A stretch of 37,725 nt of DNA from a bacterium (lineage in GTDB: Bacteria > Acidobacteriota > Thermoanaerobaculia > Multivoradales > J023), in NCBI GenBank assembly GCA_024226315.1, contig JAAELT010000253.1:1-37725 (forward strand), given 5' to 3'. Each line of letters starts with the position of its first letter. The first letter of the stretch is position 1. Shown piece by piece: positions 26,163 to 32,572 of this stretch. The notes under the pieces were generated by a model that worked only from the letters and a program-made list of their open reading frames with translations, searched no databases and was not told where the DNA came from. Both the position numbers and the translations under genes were made by a program.

Positions 26163-26768
26163 ATGAGCGACGATCGATTCCCCGAGCTGACCCCCGAAGA
26201 GCAGGAGGCCTTCCGCGCCATGAGCCGTGAACGCCGGCCACCGGACGAGCTGGAAGATCGCGTCGTCGAGGCGTTGGCGAACCAGGGTCTGGTCCGCCGT
26301 TCCCCGGCGCGGCAGCGCCACGTCTGGGCGCTGGCTGCTACCGCCCTGCTGGCGCTCGGCCTCGGCTTCCTGGGCGGCCGCTTCAGCGCCGCGCCGCCGC
26401 CCCCCGTCGGCGACGATGACTCGCCCAGGTTCATCCTGCTGCTCTACGACACCCCCGAGCGCGAAGCCGCCCGTACCTCCGAGCGCGAGCGTCAGCTGGC
26501 GTCCGAGTACGGCGCCTGGGCCGGCGAGCTCGCCACCGTCGACCGCTTCGTCGCCGGCGACCCCATCCACGGCGAAGGCCGGATGCTGCGCAAGATCGAC
26601 CAGCGTGTCGAAGCTGGACCCGCCGAGTCCGGCGAGGGTGGCGAGATGGTCGTCGGCTACTTCATGATCCGCGCGGCGGACTACCAGGAGGCACTCGAGA
26701 TCGCCGAGGATTGCCCGCACCTGAAGTACGACGGCGGCGTCCTGGTGCGTCAAGCCGGGCTCACGTAA
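26163..26768 (+). CDS. Membrane-anchored YCII-domain protein, putative anti-sigma factor
   Basis: 201 residues. The cytoplasmic N-terminus (1-52, acidic then basic; LTPEEQEAFRAMSRERRPPDELEDRVVEALANQG) looks like the short N-terminal part of many small anti-sigma proteins. One membrane helix follows (about 54-72, WALAATALLALGLGFLGG), then a periplasmic YCII-like domain (88-198): FILLLYDTPE, YGAWAGELA, DRFVAGDPI, GYFMIRAADYQEALEIAEDCPHLKYDGGVLVRQ. YCII (DGPF) proteins accompany certain ECF sigma groups such as ECF42, but usually as soluble cytoplasmic proteins. Here the domain sits on a membrane anchor behind the sigma gene (9-bp gap), the position of an anti-sigma factor. The anti-sigma role is inferred from position and topology only. 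Confidence 0.75.
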   Translation: MSDDRFPELTPEEQEAFRAMSRERRPPDELEDRVVEALANQGLVRRSPARQRHVWALAATALLALGLGFLGGRFSAAPPPPVGDDDSPRFILLLYDTPEREAARTSERERQLASEYGAWAGELATVDRFVAGDPIHGEGRMLRKIDQRVEAGPAESGEGGEMVVGYFMIRAADYQEALEIAEDCPHLKYDGGVLVRQAGLT

Positions 26769-26788
26769 GCCACCGGTTGGCGGCCGAT

Positions 26789-26855
26789 GCTGAAATAACC
26801 CCTGAAAAAAGCTGGAGCGGTGCTAAAGTCACCCCTGAAAAAAAGCGTGGATCGG
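26789..26855 (+). repeat. Tandem 33-bp direct repeat before the AAA ATPase gene
   Basis: Two adjacent copies share the core ACCCCTGAAAAAA. The first (26789-26821) begins GCTGAAATA before the core, the second (26822-26855) GCTAAAGTC before it, and both continue GC..GGA.CGG after the A-run. They lie 57-123 bp upstream of ATG 26912, in the position of a promoter or operator. Similarity includes the flanks, so this is a duplicated unit rather than two chance A-runs. The function is unknown. Confidence 0.65.
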
Positions 26856-26911
26856 CCCGGGATCTCCCCGAGCGGTCGCGCGGAAGACATTCCCACAGGG
26901 GTCGAGACACC

Positions 26912-28282
26912 ATGTACCGCCACGCGCTCGAGGAGCTGGAACAATGGCGCGACCGCCCGGGCCGGAAGCCTCTGATCATCCGCGGGGCGCGGCAGGTCGG
27001 CAAGACGACCCTCGTGCGTTTGTTCGCCGAGCAGCACTTCGCGGAGCTGGTCGAGGTCAACTTCGAGCGCAATCCCGAGCTCGCGGAGCTCTTTGACTTC
27101 AAGGATCCCACAGACATCCCAAGGCGGCTCGAGCTGCAGCTGGGCCAGGACGTCACGCCCGGCAGAAGCCTGCTCTTCCTCGACGAGATCCAGGCCGCGC
27201 CCCGCGTGCTGGCGACGCTGCGGTACCTCTACGAAGAACTGCCGCGGCTCCACGTCATCGCGGCTGGCTCACTGCTCGATCTGGCGCTGGATCAGCCGGC
27301 GTTTTCCGTGCCGGTCGGCAGGATCGAATACCTGCACCTCGGTCCGATGCGGTTCGAGGAGCTCCTCCTGGCGGCGGGCCAGGACAGGCTGGTCGCCTTC
27401 CTCCAGGAGTACGAGCTCGGCGAAGAGATTCACCCGCCCCTCCACGAACAGCTGATGCGCTGGTTGCGCACCTTCCTCGTCGTCGGCGGCATGCCGGACG
27501 CCGTGCGTGCGTTCGTGGAAAGAGGTGCTCATCAGGACAGCGAGGCGGTCAAGCACTCCGTTCTCGCCACCTTCCGCGACGACTTCGGCAAGTACGGCGC
27601 GCGGGTCGATCACACTCGCCTGCGCAAGGTCTTCGAGCGCTTGCCGCTGCTGGTCGGCGACAAGCTCAAGTACGTCCACATCGACCGCGGCGAGCGGGCC
27701 AAGGACTTGAGCGCTGCCTTGCATCTCCTGTCGTTGGCCCGCGTTGCCTATCGCGTGCGTCACACCGCGGCCAACGGCGTTCCCCTGGGCGCCGAGGCCG
27801 ACGAGCGCAAGTTCAAGGTCTTGTTCCTCGACGTCGGCCTGATGGCGACCGCCTCGGGTCTTTCAGTGCTGGACTTGGAGAAGGCCGAGGACGTCATGAT
27901 GGTCAACCGGGGAGCGCTTTGCGAGCAACTCGTCGGCCAGCACCTGCTGTATCGGGCGCCGTCGTGGGAGGAGCCGCGGCTCTTCTATTGGGCCCGGGAG
28001 AAGAGGGGCTCGGCGGCCGAGGTCGACTACGTCATTTCGCAAGGGGCCGAGATCCTGCCGATCGAGGTCAAGGCGGGGAAGACCGGGACCCTGAAGTCCC
28101 TTCATCTCTTCTTGCGCGAGAAGTCGCGGAGCCTGGCGGTCCGTCTGTCGAGCGCGCCGCCTTCGGTACTGGCGGCTACGACGTCGCTGGCGGACGGCAG
28201 GAACGTGCCTTTCCAGCTGGTGTCGCTGCCGCTCTACCTGGTGGGGCAGGTCCGCAGGCTCTGTGGCGGTCTCGCCCGGTGA
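26912..28282 (+). CDS. AAA ATPase with DUF4143 domain (AAA_14 type)
   Basis: 456 residues from ATG 26912, with AGGGG upstream; the frame extends further 5' but only through the repeat region. The N-terminal AAA domain has Walker A GARQVGKTT (25-33) and Walker B LLFLDEIQ (87-94), and sensor-like VIAAGSLLDLAL. The C-terminal DUF4143 region (about 210-456) contains FLVVGGMPDAV, DLSAALHLLSLARV and the restriction-endonuclease-like block EVDYVI ... ILPIEVKAG, an E/D...ExK pattern. Proteins of this build are very common in bacteria, often in mobile or accessory regions, and their role is unresolved. No partner gene is evident. The region around it contains degraded toxin-antitoxin loci. Confidence 0.88.
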   Translation: MYRHALEELEQWRDRPGRKPLIIRGARQVGKTTLVRLFAEQHFAELVEVNFERNPELAELFDFKDPTDIPRRLELQLGQDVTPGRSLLFLDEIQAAPRVLATLRYLYEELPRLHVIAAGSLLDLALDQPAFSVPVGRIEYLHLGPMRFEELLLAAGQDRLVAFLQEYELGEEIHPPLHEQLMRWLRTFLVVGGMPDAVRAFVERGAHQDSEAVKHSVLATFRDDFGKYGARVDHTRLRKVFERLPLLVGDKLKYVHIDRGERAKDLSAALHLLSLARVAYRVRHTAANGVPLGAEADERKFKVLFLDVGLMATASGLSVLDLEKAEDVMMVNRGALCEQLVGQHLLYRAPSWEEPRLFYWAREKRGSAAEVDYVISQGAEILPIEVKAGKTGTLKSLHLFLREKSRSLAVRLSSAPPSVLAATTSLADGRNVPFQLVSLPLYLVGQVRRLCGGLAR

Positions 28283-28507
28283 CTCCGCCGTAGCGCGGGC
28301 TTGGACAAATACCCAGGGCCCTCCTTTTGCCAAAAGTCGGTGTCTGGACAAACGTCCAAGTGAGGTGAGACCAGGCAGGTCGACCAAGTCGGCCGAGAGG
28401 CGTCCGGCGAAGCTTCTGCTCTGCATGCCCATTCTTCTGCCCGACTTAAACCGACCGCTCGGGTAAACTAGAAAGTGGCAAGCAACGCTGCGCGCGAGGA
28501 CGAAAGC
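28283..28507 (+). other. Non-coding gap with several short dyads
   Basis: No gene found. The left half contains AGGGCCCT, the odd palindrome CTTTTGCCAAAAG (28324-28336), and TGGAC-AAAC-GTCCA (28345-28358), the last sharing TGGACAAA with a site 40 bp upstream. They precede the antitoxin gene and might be its operator, or they may be leftover sequence from a deletion. TAAACT near 28466 is a possible -10 element without a clear -35. Confidence 0.35.
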
Positions 28508-28750
28508 ATGATTTCCGTAGAGATCGACCGAGAAATCGAAGAACGTCTGGAAGCCTTGGGGGCGACGACCGACAGCAGCAAAACCGGTCTGTCCCGCGAG
28601 AGGCTCATCGACGCGCTCGAAGAAGACTTACGAGATCTGAACGTGGCGAAACGGCGCCTGGAAGAACCGGCCAAACGGTGGACTCAGGAGGAGCTGGAGC
28701 AGGGGCTTGACCTGGAAGGTCGAGTGGGACGATTGTGCTCGCAGAGATAG
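28508..28750 (+). CDS. Ribbon-helix-helix antitoxin, RelB/DUF6290-like
   Basis: 80 residues from ATG 28508, with GAGGA eight bases upstream. The N-terminal strand MISVEIDREIEERLEALG and the helices around LSRERLIDALEEDLRDLNVAKRRLEEPAKRWTQEELEQGLDLEG match the ribbon-helix-helix antitoxins that precede RelE toxins. The last residues after LEG (RVGRLCSQR) overlap the RelE start in another frame. The toxin itself is reduced to a stub, listed separately, and the downstream gene (28735) begins inside this one, so its translation may be coupled to the antitoxin. Confidence 0.75.
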   Translation: MISVEIDREIEERLEALGATTDSSKTGLSRERLIDALEEDLRDLNVAKRRLEEPAKRWTQEELEQGLDLEGRVGRLCSQR

Positions 28751-28781
28751 AGAAGGGGAGCGCCTTTCGCGCGCTCCATGA
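28707..28781 (+). pseudogene. RelE-type toxin stub
   Basis: A TTG at 28707 opens the frame (M)TWKVEWDDCARRD, which is the classical N-terminus of RelE/ParE-family toxins, in the expected overlap with the antitoxin. After about 14 codons the similarity ends and the frame stops after 24. The remaining roughly 75 residues of the toxin are missing and the next gene occupies the space. A deletion has joined the toxin start to the 5' end of the lyase gene. Confidence 0.65.
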
Positions 28782-29556
28782 ACGAGACGGCGCATTCATC
28801 ATCCCCAACCCGTGGGACGTCGGCACGGCGCGGCTGCTCGCGGGCCTGGGCTTCGAGGCGCTGGCGACGACGAGCGCCGGATATGCGTTTTCCGTCGGGC
28901 AACGGGACTGCATGATCAGCCGCGACGAGACGATGACGCATGTGGCCGCCATCGTGTCGGCGACCGACCTGCCCGTGAGCGCCGATCTCGAGAACGGCTT
29001 CGGGGACGATCCCGAAATCGTCGCGGAGACCATCCGCCTCGCTGCGGCGACAGGGCTGGTCGGCGGCTCGATCGAAGATTCCATCAATCGCCCGGGCGAT
29101 CCGATCTACGAGCATGAGCTGGCGGTCGAGCGCGTCCGTGCCGCGGTGGAGGCGGCGCGCTCTCTGCCCTTTCCCTTCACGCTGACGGGACGTGCGGAGA
29201 ACTACCTTCACGGACGGCCTGATCTCGAAGACACCATCAGGCGGCTCCAGGCCTATCAGGAGGCGGGCGCCGACGTTCTCTATGCGCCGGGCCTGACCAG
29301 CGAGGACGACATCGCTGCCGTGGTCCGTTCAGTGGATCGCCCGGTCAACGTCGTGATGGGTTTGCAGGGCGTAGGGCTGAGTCTCGCGACGCTTTCGGAG
29401 ATTGGAGTGAAGCGGGTCAGCGTCGGCAGCGCGCTGTCGCGCGCGGCCCTCGGTGCCTTTCTTCGCGCCGCTGAGGAAATGCGCGACAGCGGCACCTTCG
29501 CCTTCGCTGATGAGGCGGTGAGCTATCCGGAGATCAGTGCCCTGTTCGAGTCGTGA
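28735..29556 (+). CDS. Isocitrate lyase/PEP mutase superfamily enzyme
   Basis: 273 residues from GTG 28735. It has the superfamily signature FRALHERDGAFIIPNPWDVGTARLLAGLGFEALATTSAGYA, a metal-binding acidic motif SADLENGFGD (D84, E86), GSIEDS (E114, D115), TGRAENYLHG, and ALSRAALGAFLRAAEEM. The KKCGH catalytic motif of isocitrate and methylisocitrate lyases is absent, so it belongs to the PEP mutase-like side, whose members include oxaloacetate decarboxylases and C-C lyases; the substrate cannot be fixed. Only the first three residues before EKGSAFRALH are in doubt. There is no independent Shine-Dalgarno, because the start lies inside the antitoxin/toxin-stub overlap and is probably coupled. 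Confidence 0.85.
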   Translation: MLAEIEKGSAFRALHERDGAFIIPNPWDVGTARLLAGLGFEALATTSAGYAFSVGQRDCMISRDETMTHVAAIVSATDLPVSADLENGFGDDPEIVAETIRLAAATGLVGGSIEDSINRPGDPIYEHELAVERVRAAVEAARSLPFPFTLTGRAENYLHGRPDLEDTIRRLQAYQEAGADVLYAPGLTSEDDIAAVVRSVDRPVNVVMGLQGVGLSLATLSEIGVKRVSVGSALSRAALGAFLRAAEEMRDSGTFAFADEAVSYPEISALFES

Positions 29557-29577
29557 CCGACTGGCCAGGAGAACGGG

Positions 29578-30084
29578 CTACAGATCTGCGCCAGGCGCTG
29601 CCGCAGAGCCCGGTACCGGCTGCACGGAGGCGAGCAAGTGCCGGATCGGCAGCTCCTCGATCCAGTCGAGCCAGGGTGGTGATGTCTGGATCGGGAAACA
29701 GATCGTCGTGACCGCGAGCTCGCTGTAGGTCTCCGAGATCTCCATGGAGATCTCGGAGACGGTCTCCTGGTCGGCCGAGACCTCGAGCGTCTGCACCGTC
29801 GCGACGAAGCCCTCGAGCTCGTAGCTCAGCCGGTAGGACCCCGGCGGCATGGCGACGAAGGTGTAGTCACCGTCGATGTTGGTCTGGGTGACTCGAATCC
29901 CCTGAAGTGTCGGCGACGTGGCGGTGACGGTCACGCCCGGCAGTCCTGCGTCGGAATCGTCGGTCGCCCGGCCGCTCAACTTGCCGCGACTAGTCTGTGC
30001 CCACAGCGGAGTGGCAAGGAGGGCCAACGCGACGGACATCCCAAGGAGTTTCGGGACTGGTGCGATGCAGTGTACGGACAGCAT
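29578..30084 (-). pseudogene. Truncated Oar-like TonB-dependent receptor (N-terminal part only)
   Basis: 168 residues with GGAGG upstream of ATG 30084. A signal peptide (LLGMSVALALLATPLWAQ) is followed by one CarboxypepD_reg domain: GKLSGRATDDSDAGLPGVTVTATS, then TNIDGDYTFVAMPPGSYRLSYELEGF and LEVSADQETVSEISMEISE. This is the usual start of Acidobacteriota Oar-type receptors, which continue with a plug and beta-barrel to about 1000 residues. Here the similarity ends at ELAVTT, and a 40-residue unrelated tail closes the frame. It is most likely a deletion remnant, though a small secreted domain protein cannot be excluded. A perfect 32-bp palindrome lies within its coding sequence. Confidence 0.65.
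29729..29760. repeat. Perfect 32-bp palindrome
   Basis: Arms GTCTCCGAGATCTCCA (29729-29744) and TGGAGATCTCGGAGAC (29745-29760) are exact reverse complements with no loop. It lies inside the receptor remnant and encodes VSEISMEISET there. A 16-bp perfect arm is not expected by chance. It could form a cruciform or be a symmetric protein site. Confidence 0.9.
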
Positions 30085-30183
30085 GATGAACCTCCAACGG
30101 TGCCTCGATGATAGCCGATGATGCGAACGTCAGGATCTCCTTCCAGAATACGATCGACCGCCAGTCGCTGCTTCGGATGCAGC

Positions 30184-30201
30184 GGTACCTTTTGTGGTAC
30201 C
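30184..30201 (+). promoter_or_regulatory. Candidate operator of the YefM-ParE pair
   Basis: Two GGTACC palindromes (30184-30189 and 30196-30201) lie 12 bp apart in GGTACCTTTTGTGGTACC, 26-43 bp before the antitoxin ATG. The TGTGGTACCAT element resembles promoter/operator sites of other Phd/YefM modules, where the antitoxin binds short palindromes one turn apart. A GGAGG ribosome site follows at about 30216-30220. Confidence 0.5.
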
Positions 30202-30226
30202 ATCTGTGGACCCATGGAGGACACTG

Positions 30227-30502
30227 ATGAAGATCGCCGAAGACATCAAACCGGTCACCTACATGAAGTCCCGTGCCGCAGAGCTGTTGCGCACGGTCGG
30301 TGAGACCCGGCGGCCGGTGGTGATCACCCAGAACGGTGAGCCGAAGGGCGTTCTGCTCGACGTGGACAGCTATCAGGAGCTTAGGGACGCGGTCTTGATG
30401 CTCAGGCTGGTCGCCCAGGGCGAGGCCGACGTGCGGACTGGGCGGACCGTGCCGCAGAGCAAGGTGTTCGACGATCTGCGCAGCCGTCTGGCAGCGAAGT
30501 GA
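30227..30502 (+). CDS. Phd/YefM family antitoxin
   Basis: 91 residues from ATG 30227, fixed by GGAGG six bases upstream. The fold is seen in KIAEDIKPVTYMKSRAAELLRTVGETRRPVVITQNGEPKGVLLDVDSYQEL, the standard Phd/YefM dimerisation and DNA-binding domain; the C-terminal helices (DAVLMLRLVAQGEADVRTGRTVPQSKVFDDL) form the toxin-neutralising tail. The stop overlaps the toxin start (GTGA). It probably represses its own promoter through the paired GGTACC sites. This is the only toxin-antitoxin pair in the window that looks intact. Confidence 0.9.
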   Translation: MKIAEDIKPVTYMKSRAAELLRTVGETRRPVVITQNGEPKGVLLDVDSYQELRDAVLMLRLVAQGEADVRTGRTVPQSKVFDDLRSRLAAK

Positions 30503-30831
30503 GCACCAAGACCTTCCGCGTTGAGTGGGCCCAGGTCGCACAGCGCGATCTCGACGAGATCGCCGACTACATTCTTGCCGAGAACCCAGCCGCTGCCCTG
30601 CGGATGGCCGAGAGCATCGAAGAGAAGGCCGTCACGCTCGAATCCATGCCGTCTCGTGGCCGCGTGCCGCCGGAGCTGCTCCGTTTCCGGCTTCAGATGT
30701 ATCGCGAGCTGCAGGTCCCGCCCTACCGGCTGATATACCGTATCTATGAAAACACAGTCGTCGTGCTGGGTGTCTTCGACGGTCGCAGGGATCTCGAGGA
30801 TGTCATTCTCGGGAGGCTGTTGAGCGTCTAG
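30499..30831 (+). CDS. ParE/RelE superfamily toxin
   Basis: 110 residues from GTG 30499. Typical parts are FRVEWAQVAQRDLDEIADYILAENPAAALRMAESI (two N-terminal helices), MPSRGRVPPEL, and the C-terminal strands YRELQVPPYRLIYRIYENTVVVLGVFDGRRDLEDVI. The segment YRLIYRI...VVVLGVFDGRRD is characteristic of ParE-like members. It acts as a gyrase poison or mRNA interferase; sequence alone does not decide which. The stop TAG shares the tetramer CTAG with the stop of the convergent SDR gene. Confidence 0.88.
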   Translation: MSTKTFRVEWAQVAQRDLDEIADYILAENPAAALRMAESIEEKAVTLESMPSRGRVPPELLRFRLQMYRELQVPPYRLIYRIYENTVVVLGVFDGRRDLEDVILGRLLSV

Positions 30832-31415
30832 CTTTGTGCGGCCCGATCCAGGAACTCCATCGTCCGCTTCAGCCCCTCTTCGAACGGCGTCATCCGCCAG
30901 CCGAGCTCGTCCCTCGCCCGGGTCGCCTGAGGCTTGGCGCCCCACTGAAGGAGGTGGAGCTGACCGCGCGGGATGAGGGGTGGACGCCTAGTGAGCTTGG
31001 ACACCATCTCGCCGGCTTCGGAGACCAGCGTGCCGACCCACAGCGGCAAAACGGTCGGGGTCTTCTTCAGACCGACGACAGCCGCCACCCGCTGGGCCAT
31101 CTCCACCAGCGTGAAGTACTGGTCGCTGAGGATGAAGCGGTCGCCGATCTCGGCTTTCTCGGCGGCGAGAACGTGGCCCTCGCCGACGTCGGGGGCGTAG
31201 GCGAGGGGCAGACCGCCGGGCAGCAGGAGGGGAATCTTGCGGTCGCGCAGGTCGGCGAAGAAGTGGTTCATGCCGCGCGAGGTGAGTTTGGCCGGCGTGC
31301 GCGCCAAACAGCGGATCTCGGCACCGCGGCGCTTGAGCGCCTCGACAATGTTGAAGCCCACCAGGCCGGTCGCACCGGTGACGAGCACCTTTCTCAACGC
31401 ACTCATCGCGCTCAT
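30828..31415 (-). pseudogene. Extended SDR (NAD-dependent epimerase/dehydratase) with internal deletion
   Basis: 195 residues from ATG 31415, overlapping the upstream lipoprotein stop (ATGA). The N-terminus MSALRKVLVTGATGLVGFNIVEALKRRG is the Rossmann start of dihydroflavonol-reductase-like extended SDRs. After CLARTPAKLTSRG the sequence jumps to NHFFADLRDRKIPLLLPGG ... DVGEGHVLAAEKAEIGDRFILSDQYFT, which in full-length relatives lies past residue 170. Roughly 130 residues, including the catalytic YxxxK, are missing although the frame is kept. Enzyme activity is not expected. It could be an assembly collapse; the flanking coupling to the lipoprotein gene looks normal. Confidence 0.7.
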
Positions 31416-32533
31416 CGCGCGCGTGCCAGCTCGGCCTCGGCGGCGATGTAGCCGAAGGCTGCCCAGTTCTCCGCCTCCACAATTTCGTGGAAGATCTTGT
31501 GCGCGGCCTCCGTCCGGCCGCCGGCCAGGTACCAGTTGCCGACGCCGTAGCCGACGGTGGCGAGCCGCCGGCCGCCGGCCAGCATGGCTCCCGCCAGCAG
31601 CCCCTTCGGGGCCTGGCGGCCTTTGTACATCAACAACAGCTGGTAGTAGTCCTCGTTCTCGATGACCTTGAAGTCGGGCTCGATCGGCGCCAGCAGCACC
31701 CGGGCCTCTTTCTCCTTCCCGAGCCGCTTCAGGGTCATGTAGTACCAGTGGCTGGTGGCCGACAGCATGTCGGGGTTGTTGGAGAGCTCCATGCACTCGC
31801 GGTAGGCCGCCTCGGCCTTATCGAAGTCGCCCTTCAGATAGTGGGCCAATCCCAGGTGGTACCAGATGTTGGAGTGGTTGGTGCTGGTGGGGATACCGCG
31901 GGCGTTGGGCAGGCCGTCGGGCTCGACCTGGTCGGAGATGCCGGCGATCAGCTCGGTGGCGCGTTCGAGATCGGCGATCGCGTCGTCGAACCGGCGCAGG
32001 GTGATGTAGCGGTGGCCCCGGTGACGGTAGAGCGCCGCATGCTCCGGGTGGGCCTCGATGCCGCGGCTGTAGATCTCGATCGCTTCACGGTAGCGGCCGA
32101 GATAGGCTGTGCGCCGGCCGACCCAGATGATCGCTTGCGGGTCATCGGGTCGCTGGGCGAGGTCGGCCCGAGCCTTCTCGAGCAAAGCTTCCTGCTCGGC
32201 CCGGAATTCGTCGGACAGCTCGGGAGCCGGCAGCGGGCGGCCGAGCAGGGAGACGGCTTCGGCGTTCTCGAAGTTCATCCGCTCGATGGAGTCCGTCTCG
32301 ACGGATTCCTCGTGCTCCTCGACCGGTTCTTCCGCGGTGGTCTGCTCGACGGCTTCGCCGTCCTCGAAGTCCATCCGCGAGATGGCGCCTGGTTCGGGGG
32401 AGGCCGCCGCCACTTTCGCCTCGACAGGCGCGGCGGGCTCCGCCGTTTCCGGCGCCCCGGACGGGTTGGTGGCGCAGCCGGCGGCGAGCAGCAGGGTGGC
32501 GACTACGGTCGTGAAGAGAATCAGGCGTGCCAT
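31412..32533 (-). CDS. TPR-containing lipoprotein
   Basis: 373 residues from ATG 32533, chosen over an ATG two codons earlier because GAGGA then has proper spacing. Lipobox LLAAGC puts the lipidated cysteine at residue 20. A low-complexity acidic linker (about 25-100) contains two copies of a short motif, ISRMDFEDGEAV and IERMNFENAEAV. From about 110 to 300 there are TPR-like helices (ALLEKARADLAQRPDDPQAII, AYLGRYREAIEIYSRGIEAHPEH, LAHYLKGDFDKAEAAYRECMELSNNP). The role is unknown; TPR lipoproteins usually scaffold envelope complexes. It follows the penicillin acylase gene with a 39-bp gap and overlaps the SDR remnant, so the three form one transcription unit. Confidence 0.82.
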   Translation of the reverse strand: MARLILFTTVVATLLLAAGCATNPSGAPETAEPAAPVEAKVAAASPEPGAISRMDFEDGEAVEQTTAEEPVEEHEESVETDSIERMNFENAEAVSLLGRPLPAPELSDEFRAEQEALLEKARADLAQRPDDPQAIIWVGRRTAYLGRYREAIEIYSRGIEAHPEHAALYRHRGHRYITLRRFDDAIADLERATELIAGISDQVEPDGLPNARGIPTSTNHSNIWYHLGLAHYLKGDFDKAEAAYRECMELSNNPDMLSATSHWYYMTLKRLGKEKEARVLLAPIEPDFKVIENEDYYQLLLMYKGRQAPKGLLAGAMLAGGRRLATVGYGVGNWYLAGGRTEAAHKIFHEIVEAENWAAFGYIAAEAELARAR

Positions 32534-32572
32534 CGTCATTCCTCGCTGTCTCGATTCAGAGGGGTATCAACG

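Noticed and set aside
29976..30224. Minus-strand frame with LHPKQRLAVDRILEGDPDVRIIGYHRG before the receptor remnant
   Set aside because: About 40 residues look protein-like and might be a remnant, but there is no ribosome site, the rest is not protein-like, and it overlaps the YefM operator.
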